DNA from: Bacteroides nordii WAL 11050 = JCM 12987
GTDB taxonomy: Bacteria > Bacteroidota > Bacteroidia > Bacteroidales > Bacteroidaceae
Assembly (NCBI GenBank): GCA_000613465.1
Contig: BAJA01000019.1
Location: forward strand, 1-64,000
Length of the DNA: 64,000 bases
Direction: 5' to 3'
The position numbers and the translations under genes are program-made. Of the stretch, positions 21,298 to 31,662 are shown one piece after another. The notes beneath the pieces were generated by a model. It had not been told where the DNA came from and searched no databases. It saw only the letters and a program-made list of their open reading frames with translations. How positions within the stretch are numbered: the stretch's first letter is position 1; each line of letters starts with the position of its first letter.

Positions 21298-21416
21298 CGG
21301 TGTGTAACATTGTTTTAGATGTACATGTAAAGCAGTACGACATGTGCATGTGGGACAGTACGACATGTGCATCTCATGCTGCTTTACATGTACATCTAAA
21401 ACAAGACTGCACACCG
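21298..21416. repeat. Array B: four 23-bp-phased palindromes inside a large inverted repeat
   Basis: ATGTACAT, ATGTGCAT, ATGTGCAT and ATGTACAT start at 21319, 21342, 21365 and 21388, an exact 23-bp period. Unit 1 with its flanks (21311-21335) is the perfect 25-base reverse complement of unit 4 with its flanks (21379-21403). The middle units are direct repeats sharing gtacgacatgtgcat. Outer cggtgtg/cacaccg arms (21298-21304, 21410-21416) close the structure. Same phasing as arrays A and C. Not a CRISPR: the repeated unit is too short and palindromic, and the spacers are only about 15 bases or less. Confidence 0.85.
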
Positions 21417-21548
21417 GGGAAAGAAACGTTCCTTTCTGAGAAAGACAAAGTACAACACCGGATAACGGTAACAATGCCGTCTACGGATACTTCCTCCATC
21501 GAAAAGATAGGATCATAATCTTCGTCACTGTACGGTTTTGAGTGTATT

Positions 21549-21725
21549 TCACCACAGAGTAACACGGAGTTCCACAGAGTTTAAATCTTTTTTGAAACGC
21601 AGATTTTCGCAAAGGGAAACAAATCTAAGATAAAGAACTACAATCTTTTAATCTGTGTTTATGTGTTAATCCGCGTTTCATCAGATAAATAATACTTTGT
21701 GAAACTCTGTGCTACTCTGTGGTGA
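21549..21725. repeat. Imperfect inverted repeat with CACAGAGT-rich arms
   Basis: The left arm (21549-21573, beginning tcaccacagagtaacac) pairs with the right arm (21701-21725) with about three mismatches. Inside, gaaacgcagatt near 21593 and a segment ending ccgcgtttca near 21680 form a second, looser pairing. Similar accacagag and cgcggattaac strings occur in intergenic repeats of Bacteroidetes; no ORF is evident. Confidence 0.6.
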
Positions 21726-21876
21726 GTTCAGTTCATGTCCGATCAGTAATGAATCAATGAAAATTAAAGATACCAACATAGGGTAAACGCCATTTTTAGT
21801 GTCTAAAAAGAAAGTGGGTAGTAATACTAAATGATAGTCCCACAGTTAAAGTAGAATCATTAATTAAATCAATTTC

Positions 21877-22984
21877 ATGAAAAAAGGTTTTATGGTCCTT
21901 GTTGCCTATCTGATCGGAACTGTAGCATCGGCACAGGTACCTTTCACAAAGGCAGCCACCAAAGAAGTGATGAAAAGAGTAGCCGATTGGCAGATAGCCA
22001 ATCCCAACAACGGAGCTGAGCACGACGACTTGGACTGGACGCACGCAGCCCTCTACATGGGCATGATAGACTGGGCAGAAATAGCTGAACAGGAAGACGG
22101 TAACGATACCTACTACAAGTGGTTATTGAAAATAGGGCGGAAGAATCATTTCCAGGTAGGAAAATGGATGTACCACGCCGATTTCATTGCGGTGGGGCAA
22201 CCCTTTATCGACTTATACAAGAAGTACAAACAGGAGAAAATGATCATGCCGGTAATGGCCCGCGCCAACTGGGTGGTAGAATATCCTGCCAAAACAACCC
22301 TGGAACTGGATTACGGAAAGTTAGAGACACTGGACCGCTGGGCATGGTGCGATGCCCTTTTCATGGCACCTCCCGTATATGCCAAACTCTATGCTCACGG
22401 GAGAGAAAAAATACATAAAGTTCATGAATAAAGAATACAAGGCTACTTACGACTACCTTTTCGATAAAGAGGAAAACTTATTTTACCGTGACCGCCGCTA
22501 CTTCGGAAAAAAAGAAGCTAACGGAAAGAAGGTTTTCTGGGGACGTGGTAACGGTTGGGTACTCGGAGGTCTTGCCGAAATACTCCAGGCACTCCCTAAA
22601 AAAGACAAGAATCGTGACTTTTATGCAAAATTATTTGTTACTTTGTGCACACGTGTAGCAGAGTTACAGAGTCCGGATGGGTACTGGCATGCCAGCCTGC
22701 TCGACCCGGCTTCTTACCCTTCGCCCGAAACCAGTGCCACCGGCTTTATTGTCTATGCCCTGGCATATGGAGTGAACGAGGGATTGCTGGATAAAAACAC
22801 CTTCGCGCCTGTTATCACAAAAGGTTGGCAGGCTATGCTGGATGCCGTAGCACCGGACGGCAAATTAGGTTATGTACAACCCATCGGAGCAGATCCGCGC
22901 AAAGTAACCCGCGATATGACCGAAGTGTACGGAGTCGGTGCATTTTTGTTGGCCGGCAATCAAATTTACAAGATGGCAAACTAA
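21877..22984 (+). CDS. GH88/GH105 family unsaturated uronyl hydrolase, second copy (frameshifted)
   Basis: Restored length about 369 residues. Signal peptide (MKKGFMVLVAYLIGTVASAQ), then the same barrel as the gene at 19721: D159 in WAWCDALFMAPP, GRGNGWVLGGLAEI, WHASLLDPASYPSPETSATG. It lacks the C-terminal tail of that paralogue and so is probably periplasmic, which suggests division of labour between a surface and a periplasmic copy. The frame breaks at about 22393-22398: tatgctcacggga probably lost two bases from gctctcacg. Adding two bases makes the length divisible by three and gives a continuous A-L-T-G-E-K-K-Y. Confidence 0.87.
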
Positions 22985-22999
22985 TAATCATACTATACA

Positions 23000-25116
23000 G
23001 TGAAGAAACATATTTATATCTATTTATTGCTCATCGCTTGCTTATGCAGCTACACGTCTCTCTTGCACGCCCGTGAGACAATAAGTTTCAATCAAGGCTG
23101 GCTATTCAAAAAGGCCCTTTTTCAAGTGAACCGGCAAAGGTTGTCTCCCAATGGAATTCCAAATGGGAGGAAGTGGAAATTCCCCACACCTGGAATGCTA
23201 AAGACATGCAGGTAAAAGTGAACTCCTTTTACGAAGGAACAGGATACTATAAAAAGAACTATTATGCGGACAAGAGTTTGCAGGGCAAACGAGTATTCTT
23301 ACGATTTGAAGGAGTAGGAACCTGTACCGAAGTTTATGTAAACGGAAAACTGGTAGGTACACACAAAGGTGCGTATTCCGCTTTCGCCACAGAGATAGGA
23401 ACAGCTCTAAAATATGGTGAAGATAACGAGATTCTTGTAAAAACTGATAATACGGCCCGCCCGGATGTTATCCCGGTCAATCACAGTCTTTTTGGAGTAT
23501 ATGGAGGCATGTATCGCCCCGTGTGGCTGATCGTTACGGAACAAAGTAACATAACAGTTATGGATTGTGCTTCGCCCGGTGTCTATATCACACAAAAAAA
23601 TGTATCGCATCAATCGGCAGATATTACCGTAAAAGTGAAACTGGACAATGGTTGTCTGAAACCGGAATCTTTGGTACTTCAAAATACAATTTACACACAG
23701 GAGGGAAAGAAAGTAGCTTCTGACGATCAAGCCATTGAGCTTACTCCGCAAGGAACTCAAAGTTATTGCACTACTTTTAAACTCAAGAAACCTCATTTAT
23801 GGCAAGGACGCAAAGACCCTTATTTATACAAAGTTGTTTCCCGTCTGTTGGCCGATGGTAAAGTGATTGATGAAGTGACCCAGCCATTGGGAGTACGCAA
23901 ATACGAGATTATAGCCGGCAAAGGTTTCTATCTGAACGGAGAGAAATATCCGATGTATGGAGTGACAAGACATCAGGACTGGTGGGGCCTGGGAAGTGCT
24001 CTTAAAAATGAGCAACACGATTTTGACCTGGCTACTATCATGGATGTAGGAGCTACAACTGTTCGTTTTGCCCACTACCAACAATCCGATTATCTCTATT
24101 CCCGTTGTGATAGTCTTGGATTGATTATCTGGGCCGAAATACCTTTCGTTAATCGTGTAACCGGCTATGAAGCAGAAAACGCACAGACGCAATTGCGCGA
24201 ACTGATCAGGCAGAGTTTCAATCATCCTTCCATTTACGTATGGGGACTCCATAATGAAGTATACCAACCACATGAATATACGGCTTCATTAACACAAGCC
24301 TTACATGATTTGGCTAAAACGGAAGATCCCGACAGGTATACAGTCTCAGTAAACGGATATGGGCATGCAGAACATCCTGTAAACCAAAACGCCGACATAC
24401 AGGGGATGAACCGTTATTTCGGTTGGTACGAAAAGAAGGTTCAGGACATTAAGCCCTGGATAGAAAATATGGAAAAAGAGTATCCCTGGCAAAAGCTAAT
24501 GCTTACGGAATACGGAGCAGATGCCAATATCGAGCACCAAACCGAATATTTAGGAGATGCCCTGAACTGGACCAAACCCTTCTATCCGGAAACCTTCCAG
24601 ACAAAAACACACGAATATCAATGGAGCGTGATAGCCGAACATCCATCTATCATTGCTTCTTACCTTTGGAATACGTTTGATTTCGCTGTCCCGATGTGGG
24701 GACGCGGCGGAGTACCTGCACGTAATTTAAAAGGACTGGTTACTTTTGACCGGAAAATAAAAAAAGATTCTTACTTTTGGTACAAAGCTAATTGGAGTAA
24801 AGATCCGGTGCTGTATCTTACACAACGCAGAAACACCGAACGAGAGAAAAAAGTAACTTCCGTTACTATATATTCCAATATAGGTACTCCGAAAGTATAT
24901 CTTAACGGTCAAGAGTTGAATGGCATACGAAAAGGATATACAGACGTACATTACGTCTTTGACGAAGTGACCTTGAATAATGGTAAAAATACATTAACAG
25001 CTATCGTCCGGTATAAAGGCAAAGAATACAAAGACGAGATTAAATGGAACTATACCGGTGAGAAAAAACGGGAAGCAGACTCCTATGTCAACAAAAGTGT
25101 ACATGCCGGCTGGTAA
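23000..25116 (+). CDS. GH2 family glycosidase (frameshifted)
   Basis: Restored length about 705 residues. The only fitting start is a GTG at 23000, giving a signal peptide (MKKHIYIYLLLIACLCSYTS). The jelly-roll (EIPHTWNAKD, VFLRFEGVGTCTEVYVNG), Ig-like and TIM-barrel domains are in usual order. The acid/base is E420 in LHNEVYQP and the nucleophile E504 in LTEYGADAN. The frame breaks at about 23113-23117, where aaaaaggcccttt probably lost one G; the fix restores WLFKKGPFSSEP. Beta-galactosidase or beta-glucuronidase activity would be typical, and I cannot choose. It follows the GH105 by 15 bp, so they are co-transcribed. Confidence 0.9.
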
Positions 25117-25170
25117 TACACAAAGTATCAAACTTGTTTTGACACATTTTTAAACTATAAATTATATATC

Positions 25171-26712
25171 ATGAAAGGATTAAAGTTTTTATTATTGGGT
25201 GTCTGTGTAGCTTTTGCCGCATGCTCTGCCCAGTCACCATCCGTACAAGTATCGGACAAAGGAACCCACTGGAGCTGGGATAAAGGAACAATTGTAGTGG
25301 AGACTCCGGAACGCCCCGCAGGACAGACCAGTGTAATCGGGCTGACTACTCCGAAAATGGATGTCGTTCGCGTTGGTTTTGTAGGATTGGGCATGCGTGG
25401 CCCTGGTGCAGTAGAGCGTTTCACCCACATTCCGGGTACACAGATTGTAGCCCTTTGTGATTACGAACAGGAACGTGCTGAAAAATGTCAGCAATATCTG
25501 AAAAAAGCTTCTATGCCTAAAGCGGCTGTTTACTCGGGTGAAAAAGGATACGAAGAGTTGTGTAAACGTGACGATATAGACCTGGTTTATATTGCTACCG
25601 ACTGGTTACACCACTTCCCTGTTGCTATCTGTGCTATGGAAAACGGTAAAAATGTAGCCATTGAAGTTCCTTCGGCTATGAATCTGGAAGAGTGCTGGGC
25701 ATTGATTGACATGTCAGAAAAGACACGCAAGCACTGCATGATTCTGGAAAACTGCTGTTATGACTGGTTTGAAATGAATACATTGAATATGGCTCAACAA
25801 GGAGTATTCGGAGAAGTTCTCCGCGCCCAGGGTGCTTATATTCATAATCTGGAGCCATTCTGGGATCATTATTGGAAGAACGGAGAAGCTGATAAGTTAG
25901 GTTGGCGTCTGGATTATAATATGAAACACCGGGGTGATGTATACGCTACTCATGGCCTTGGCCCTGTAGCCCAGGCACTGGATATACACCGTGGAGACCG
26001 TATGAAAACACTGGTTGCCATGGATACCAAATCGGCAGTAGGCAAAGCACTGGTAGAAGAAAGAACCGGTGAGACCTGCAACAACTTCCGCAATGGTGAC
26101 CACACTACAACACTCATCCGTACAGAGAATGGAAAAGTGATCGAAATACAGCACAATGTAATGACTCCGCAACCTTACAACCGTTTATATCAGCTTACGG
26201 GAACCAAAGGCTTTGCTAATAAATACCCGGTACAGGGTTATGCACTGGATGCCAAGCAAATGAGTGCTTCGGGAGTAGAACCCAAAGTGGACGATCTTAG
26301 TTCTCATAGCTTCCTGCCCAAAGATGAGATGGGTGCTTTAGTAGAGAAATACCAGCATCCTATTCTGAAGAAATATGGCGAAATGGCTAAAGAAGTAGGT
26401 GGACATGGCGGTATGGACTTCATCATGGACAGCCGTCTGGTATACTGTCTGCAAAATGGCTTGCCACTGGATATGGACGTATATGATATGGCAGAATGGT
26501 GTTGCCTGGCAGAACTGGGAGAATTGTCTATGGACAACAATTGTGCTGCAGTGGCTTTCCCTGACTTTACCCGTGGCGAATGGAATAAAGTACAAGGTTA
26601 CAAGCACGCTTATGCCAGCCCTGAAGACGAAGCCGCCACTATGGAAAAGGCCAAAGCTTTCACAGAAAAACTGAAAGAACAGGGAGCCAAAGAGTGGGCT
26701 GAAGAGAAATAA
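25171..26712 (+). CDS. GH109-like NAD-dependent glycosidase (Gfo/Idh/MocA fold)
   Basis: 513 residues. Signal peptide ending FAAC puts a lipidated Cys at 18. The Rossmann NAD site is VGFVGLGMRGPGAVERF (about 68-84), with the Gfo/Idh/MocA C-terminal domain after it. The unusual exported location, length and motifs such as ALCDYEQ, IEVPSAMNLEECW and THGLGPVAQALDIHRGDRM match GH109 alpha-N-acetylgalactosaminidases, which use bound NAD in an oxidation-elimination mechanism. Other Bacteroides family members act on different alpha-linked sugars, so GalNAc specificity is inference. Last gene of PUL-1. Confidence 0.87.
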   Translation: MKGLKFLLLGVCVAFAACSAQSPSVQVSDKGTHWSWDKGTIVVETPERPAGQTSVIGLTTPKMDVVRVGFVGLGMRGPGAVERFTHIPGTQIVALCDYEQERAEKCQQYLKKASMPKAAVYSGEKGYEELCKRDDIDLVYIATDWLHHFPVAICAMENGKNVAIEVPSAMNLEECWALIDMSEKTRKHCMILENCCYDWFEMNTLNMAQQGVFGEVLRAQGAYIHNLEPFWDHYWKNGEADKLGWRLDYNMKHRGDVYATHGLGPVAQALDIHRGDRMKTLVAMDTKSAVGKALVEERTGETCNNFRNGDHTTTLIRTENGKVIEIQHNVMTPQPYNRLYQLTGTKGFANKYPVQGYALDAKQMSASGVEPKVDDLSSHSFLPKDEMGALVEKYQHPILKKYGEMAKEVGGHGGMDFIMDSRLVYCLQNGLPLDMDVYDMAEWCCLAELGELSMDNNCAAVAFPDFTRGEWNKVQGYKHAYASPEDEAATMEKAKAFTEKLKEQGAKEWAEEK

Positions 26713-26740
26713 AAGGAGTTTGTAGCTTCTAATCATAAAG

Positions 26741-26789
26741 AGAGCCATCTTCAATCTGTCGGACAGGTTGGAGATGGCTCTTCTTTTAA
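26741..26789. terminator. Bidirectional terminator between GH109 and the phosphatase gene
   Basis: Stem agagccatct (26741-26750) with agatggctct (26772-26781), an interrupted upper stem around gtc/gac, then ttcttttaa. It separates two convergent genes. Confidence 0.75.
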
Positions 26790-26830
26790 TCGATAAGCAT
26801 TACAAATACAAAAGATACACTAAGTATATT

Positions 26831-27292
26831 CTACCGTAGAGTATTCAGTAACCCGCTACAGGCATCTTCAAGCACATCAATCACATACTCAAAACCTTCA
26901 GCACCTCCATAATACGGATCGGGAACGTGATCGGCAGGAATACGGGTACAATATTCCGTCATGCGATGAATTTTCTTCTGCTCTTCCGGACCCGGGGCAC
27001 GCTCTTTCAAATCATCAATGTTCCGGTCGTCCATTCCGATAATAAGATCGAAATCATAAAAATCTTCAGTACGTACCGGACGGGAACGGTGAACCAGATT
27101 ATAACCACGACGGGCAGCATGAGCACGCATCCGGCTATCCGGCAACTCTCCCTGATGATAAGATAAAATGCCGGCAGAGTCTATCACAAACTCCTTTTCC
27201 AGACCAGCTTCTTTCAGAAGATGCAACATCACCCCTTCGGCTGTAGAGGAGCGGCATATATTACCGAGGCAAACAAACAATATTTTCTTCAT
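26831..27292 (-). CDS. Low-molecular-weight protein-tyrosine phosphatase
   Basis: 153 residues, the normal family size. The P-loop CLGNICRSS (Cys8 to Ser16) carries the nucleophilic Cys8 and Arg14. The general acid is the Asp of VPDPYYGG. Cytosolic; it removes phosphate from phosphotyrosine or small phosphoesters. It is followed downstream by nothing co-directional within its own transcript until the terminator; the gene upstream is the GH123-like enzyme 79 bp away. Confidence 0.93.
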   Translation of the reverse strand: MKKILFVCLGNICRSSTAEGVMLHLLKEAGLEKEFVIDSAGILSYHQGELPDSRMRAHAARRGYNLVHRSRPVRTEDFYDFDLIIGMDDRNIDDLKERAPGPEEQKKIHRMTEYCTRIPADHVPDPYYGGAEGFEYVIDVLEDACSGLLNTLR

Positions 27293-27371
27293 AAATTCAG
27301 CAAGTTTAATTGATTAAGAGACAAGGGAACAAGAAACTGCGTCTATTTTTATGGTACACCATACTCCCACA

Positions 27372-29171
27372 CTACAATGAGTTCAAAATCTCATTCGCCC
27401 TATTTACAGTTACAGCAGCAGGTGTCTCCGGGAAATCAGTCAGACGGAAAGCAGACAACATTTTCTCTATCTTTTTCCAGCCTGCTTTATTACCTTTCTC
27501 TAAAAATTCTTTACGCAGTAAAGTTATCTTTTCATGTGCCTGAATCCCTTCAACCAGCTTTTCGAACCGGATAGAACTACGCGCACCGGGATATACCAGA
27601 TACGTATCCCCTCCTGCCCAGGTACGGAAACGAGAGTCGAGCAAGGGTTCGAGCGGCCAACTATTGTATGCCCAACGCAGATAACCATTCAAATGTTTCT
27701 GTGCTGAATAGAAACTCATCCAAGCAGCCTCGGCCGGATCAGAAAAGGTAAATGTATTGGGATAAGCCTCAGCACAAGAGGTATAATAAGTGGTCGGTTT
27801 ATTCTCCGAAGCGCGGCGCATACGCACATCTACCGGAAACTCCTGTCCGATACTGATACAGTAATCATAAAGAGCCGGTTCAATCTCTGCATGATAATTA
27901 CCTGCCAAAGATACTTTGAACTCCGGATCGGCTTTGCGAATCACTGCCAATGTCTTTTGCATCACTTCCATCGGACGTTCATCCATAGCAATCGTACAAA
28001 TATCAAACCATCCTTTTTCCCGTAAATGTTTCGAAAAGGAAGATAACATAGCCACCCACATCTCTTCGTACTCTTTTTCTCCGGGAGCTGTCTTCACCGC
28101 TTGCAGCGTATTGGAAGCCTGGTCAAAATATTGAAATGAGAGTTCCCAGGGTACCATTGAATAACAATTTATCTGCCGGTTGATACCCGTACTCATCATA
28201 AACTCTACCCAACGGTCGAACACTGTATAATCAAAACTCCAGGTACCATCCGCTTTTTTCATCCAAGTCACCATTGTTTCAAAGAAATCTTCTGTCTGTC
28301 CGTTCCAGGGTTTGTGCATTATACTGGCAGTAATAATCTTCTGGCCGGCATCTGCCAACATCTTCATCAACGGCCGCATGGCATCCAGATGTTCCTGACT
28401 CCAAAGCGGTACCTGATAATAACGGGCCACAGCAAACGGATTTTGCCAAAGATCGAGATGGTAAGCCCATTGGGAAGGAACAGGCAATACCCGGTTGGAC
28501 ACCTGAATTTCTAACCGAAGCTTACCCAACAATTGTTCACCATCTTTAATCAGTAAATCTCCTTTATAAACTCCGGGAGCTACCGATTGCGGTATCTGAC
28601 ATTTTACCCAAACAGGTTGTGTAGACATTGGCAGAAGTTGCATATCCTGTATGGTATGATCTATTGGATCTGCCACCAATAAAGAATCAAATAAAGAATG
28701 ATCGGGGCGATATCCGCAACCACCTTTCTTATCCTTATTCAGTTCATCCGTCATTACATAACGGACAAAGCCAAGGTTGCAGGCATCAGCAGGAATCAGG
28801 TCACCTTTGTTATTCTTCAAATCAGTGAGACTGCAATTCAACTCTTTTACCTCTCTACCTGTCCATACAACAGCCTGCGCATTTACTCTTTCACCACGCC
28901 AGGCACGCAACCGAAGGGTGTTTTGCTGTTTTAACCCCGGCACAGCATGTTTTGCATAATGTACATCTGTGGTTCCCCAGGAAGTGTGCGGAGATTTAAC
29001 CGCAACCCATTCCTGCGCCGAGGGCTGCACCGGGTCCGGCAACTCTATATAAGAATTCACCGGGTAAGGAGCTTGCCCGGTCGGCACTCCACACTGGGTT
29101 GTTCCTTGCTGAGCAAAGGAGATTCCCGTGCCCAACATACAAGAAAATAAAAATACCGTAATTCGCTTCAT
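27372..29171 (-). CDS. GH123-like (former DUF4091) glycosidase
   Basis: 599 residues from the ATG at 29171, which gives a clean signal peptide (MKRITVFLFSCMLGTGISFAQQ). A longer start at 29222 would overlap priA and hide the signal. N-terminal beta-sandwich, then a GH123-type TIM barrel: CTIAMDERPM places the adjacent Asp397-Glu398 that serve in substrate-assisted catalysis by GH123 beta-N-acetylgalactosaminidases. It lies 34 bp after priA. Beta-GalNAc specificity is the family precedent, not shown here, but it would complement the GalNAc-directed enzymes of PUL-1 across the terminator. Confidence 0.83.
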   Translation of the reverse strand: MKRITVFLFSCMLGTGISFAQQGTTQCGVPTGQAPYPVNSYIELPDPVQPSAQEWVAVKSPHTSWGTTDVHYAKHAVPGLKQQNTLRLRAWRGERVNAQAVVWTGREVKELNCSLTDLKNNKGDLIPADACNLGFVRYVMTDELNKDKKGGCGYRPDHSLFDSLLVADPIDHTIQDMQLLPMSTQPVWVKCQIPQSVAPGVYKGDLLIKDGEQLLGKLRLEIQVSNRVLPVPSQWAYHLDLWQNPFAVARYYQVPLWSQEHLDAMRPLMKMLADAGQKIITASIMHKPWNGQTEDFFETMVTWMKKADGTWSFDYTVFDRWVEFMMSTGINRQINCYSMVPWELSFQYFDQASNTLQAVKTAPGEKEYEEMWVAMLSSFSKHLREKGWFDICTIAMDERPMEVMQKTLAVIRKADPEFKVSLAGNYHAEIEPALYDYCISIGQEFPVDVRMRRASENKPTTYYTSCAEAYPNTFTFSDPAEAAWMSFYSAQKHLNGYLRWAYNSWPLEPLLDSRFRTWAGGDTYLVYPGARSSIRFEKLVEGIQAHEKITLLRKEFLEKGNKAGWKKIEKMLSAFRLTDFPETPAAVTVNRANEILNSL

Positions 29172-29205
29172 AGTTTCTATTCTAAGGATAAATAAATATA
29201 TAAAT

Positions 29206-31662
29206 CTACATAGGATCGACATCGTAGTACACGATTAGTGATTTGAAACGCTCATCTTCAATCATTTCCCGCTGTACTTGCAGGAGTAACTCCCGCGCAC
29301 GGCTCATAGGAGCATTATACTCTATCTTCACAACGATCTTCTTTATAAAAAAAGTCTGAATACGCCCCACCGGAGGTTTATCCGGGCCTAACACCCGTGC
29401 CCCGAATACCGAACGTAATTTCCCTGCCATTACATCAGCAGTTTGTTCCAGCATTGCTTCATTCCGGTTTTTCAGGTATACATAGACCAACCGGTAATAA
29501 GGAGGATAATGGAACATCTGTCTTTCGGCAAGCTGCCCGTCTACCATTTGTTCATAATCATTTGCCATCACCTGTGAGATAATAGGATGATCTATACTTT
29601 TGGTCTGCAATACAACACGGCCTTGCTTATTTCTTCTTCCGGCACGTCCGGACACTTGCGCCATCAACTGAAAAGCCCGTTCATAGGAACGAAAATCCGG
29701 ATAATTCAACATAGTATCGGCATTCAGAATTCCCACCACACTGACATGATCAAAATCCAATCCCTTAGACACCATCTGTGTACCGATAAGAATATCCGTT
29801 TTTCCCTGTTCAAAGTCGGCAATAATCTTTTCATAAGCAGAACGGGTACGAGTGGTATCCAAATCCATACGCGCCACAGCTGCCTGGGGAAAAGCTATTT
29901 TTATATCATCTTCTATCTTCTCCGTACCAAATCCTCTATTGACCAGCTCTGTTCCATCACAGGCAGGACAGGAACGGGGCAACTGATAAGTATACCCACA
30001 ATAATGGCAAGTCAGCTGATTGATACCTTTATGATAAGTCAGACTGACATCACAATTCTTACACTTAGGTACCCAGCCACAAGTGCGGCATTCAATCATC
30101 GGAGCAAACCCACGACGGTTCTGAAACAGAATAACCTGCTCTTTTTGCTCCAGTGCCTCACGTATGTATTGAAGAAGCAACGGAGAGAATTGCCCTACCA
30201 TCCGCTTCTTACGATGCAATTCCTTTATATCAACGGGAATAATCTCCGGTAACCTGATTTCTTTATATCGCTCTTTCAACTCAACCAAACCGTATTTGCC
30301 AGTAGTAGCATTATACCAGGTTTCCACAGAAGGAGTAGCAGTACCCAATAAAACTTTCGCACCATACAAAGAGGACAAGACAATTGCCGTATTACGGGCA
30401 TGGTAACGAGGTGCAGGGTCTTGCTGTTTATAGGTATTCTCATGTTCTTCATCCACTATCACCAACCCGAGGTTGCGAAATGGAAGAAAAACCGAAGAAC
30501 GTACTCCCAATATTATATCATATCCTTCAGTACCCAATTGCTTTTGCCAGATTTCCACACGTTCCGCATCCGGAAACTTTGAATGGTAAATCCCCAAACG
30601 AGCTCCAAATACCCGTTTCAAGCGTTCGGTAATCTGAGTAGTAAGTGCTATTTCCGGCAACAGATACAGTACCTGTTTCCCCTGTCGGATCATTTCATTA
30701 ATCAAATGAATATATACTTCTGTCTTTCCACTGGAAGTAACACCATGCAGCAAACAGACATTCTTATCCCGAAACCGCTCTGTTATCTCATCATATGCAC
30801 GCTGTTGGTGTTCATTCAACGGATTGAGAGATACCACATCGTTGACCTGAACATTCAAACGCCCGATTTCATAAGGGTAGACCTCAAAGATCTTCTTCTC
30901 CACCAATCCATTCAGCACAGCGGGAGAAACACCGGAACGTTCCAGCAATTCTTTCTTAGACACCTCTCTCACAGGAGCATTACCTAAGACTCCCGAAAGC
31001 TCTACATATTTCATCAACAAGGCCAACTGCTTGGGCGCCCGGGAGAGAATGTCAAACAGAATATGCAGACGTCTTTCATCGGGAACACCTGCCAGACGAA
31101 CACGAACCTCGATTTTGGGTTTATAAGTTCGTCGAAGTTCCTCCTTCACAAAAAGAGCCTCTTTATCAAGCAAAGATTTAATAACAGTAAGAATGTTTTT
31201 AATACCACTCTCCTTCTCCAGCTTGGTGACGCATTGCTCCGGTTCTTTAGACAATAAATCAAGAATGAGTTGCTCTTTCTCAGACAAACGTCCTTCCGCC
31301 TCAAAATCCGGATTATACTCTACAATTGTCTCGCTCTCGAGTTTAAGCCCTGAGGGCAGAGCAGCTTTGTAAACATCTCCCTGCGTACAGAGATAGTAAT
31401 CCGCCAACCACTCCCAGAATTTAAACTGCACCGGCAGTAAAACAGGATCAGTATCAAGTATAGCAGATATTTCTTTTACTTCATACTCAACAGGGGCATA
31501 AAAATGTACATTACAAACAATAGCTGTATAAAACTTCTTCCGTCCGAAAGGAACCACAACCCGACACCCCGGCTGAATATTTTCCGCACCCTCATCGGGG
31601 AGAGAATACGTAAAGCTCCGGGGAAGCGGCAGTGGCAATATGACATCAACATATTTTTTCAT
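29206..31662 (-). CDS. priA: Primosomal protein N' (replication restart helicase PriA)
   Basis: 818 residues. The N-terminal 3'-DNA-binding domain starts at MKKYVDVILPLPL. Walker A is HGVTSSGKTEVY, the DEAH-type box is VDEEHENTY, and the zinc-binding region inside the helicase has paired cysteines (CRTCGWVPKCKNC; CHYCG; CPAC). GTQMVSKGLDFDHV is the conserved helicase motif V region. It rebuilds replication forks away from oriC. Length and motif order are normal. Confidence 0.97.
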   Translation of the reverse strand: MKKYVDVILPLPLPRSFTYSLPDEGAENIQPGCRVVVPFGRKKFYTAIVCNVHFYAPVEYEVKEISAILDTDPVLLPVQFKFWEWLADYYLCTQGDVYKAALPSGLKLESETIVEYNPDFEAEGRLSEKEQLILDLLSKEPEQCVTKLEKESGIKNILTVIKSLLDKEALFVKEELRRTYKPKIEVRVRLAGVPDERRLHILFDILSRAPKQLALLMKYVELSGVLGNAPVREVSKKELLERSGVSPAVLNGLVEKKIFEVYPYEIGRLNVQVNDVVSLNPLNEHQQRAYDEITERFRDKNVCLLHGVTSSGKTEVYIHLINEMIRQGKQVLYLLPEIALTTQITERLKRVFGARLGIYHSKFPDAERVEIWQKQLGTEGYDIILGVRSSVFLPFRNLGLVIVDEEHENTYKQQDPAPRYHARNTAIVLSSLYGAKVLLGTATPSVETWYNATTGKYGLVELKERYKEIRLPEIIPVDIKELHRKKRMVGQFSPLLLQYIREALEQKEQVILFQNRRGFAPMIECRTCGWVPKCKNCDVSLTYHKGINQLTCHYCGYTYQLPRSCPACDGTELVNRGFGTEKIEDDIKIAFPQAAVARMDLDTTRTRSAYEKIIADFEQGKTDILIGTQMVSKGLDFDHVSVVGILNADTMLNYPDFRSYERAFQLMAQVSGRAGRRNKQGRVVLQTKSIDHPIISQVMANDYEQMVDGQLAERQMFHYPPYYRLVYVYLKNRNEAMLEQTADVMAGKLRSVFGARVLGPDKPPVGRIQTFFIKKIVVKIEYNAPMSRARELLLQVQREMIEDERFKSLIVYYDVDPM

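Noticed and set aside
21319..21395. A minimal CRISPR array
   Set aside because: Units are short palindromes with only short, partly repeated intervals, there is no leader and no cas gene is nearby; the same 23-bp phase occurs with unrelated cores elsewhere.
29587..30252. 221-codon open frame antisense to priA
   Set aside because: Lies over the zinc-finger and helicase motifs of priA and has no protein-like pattern of its own.
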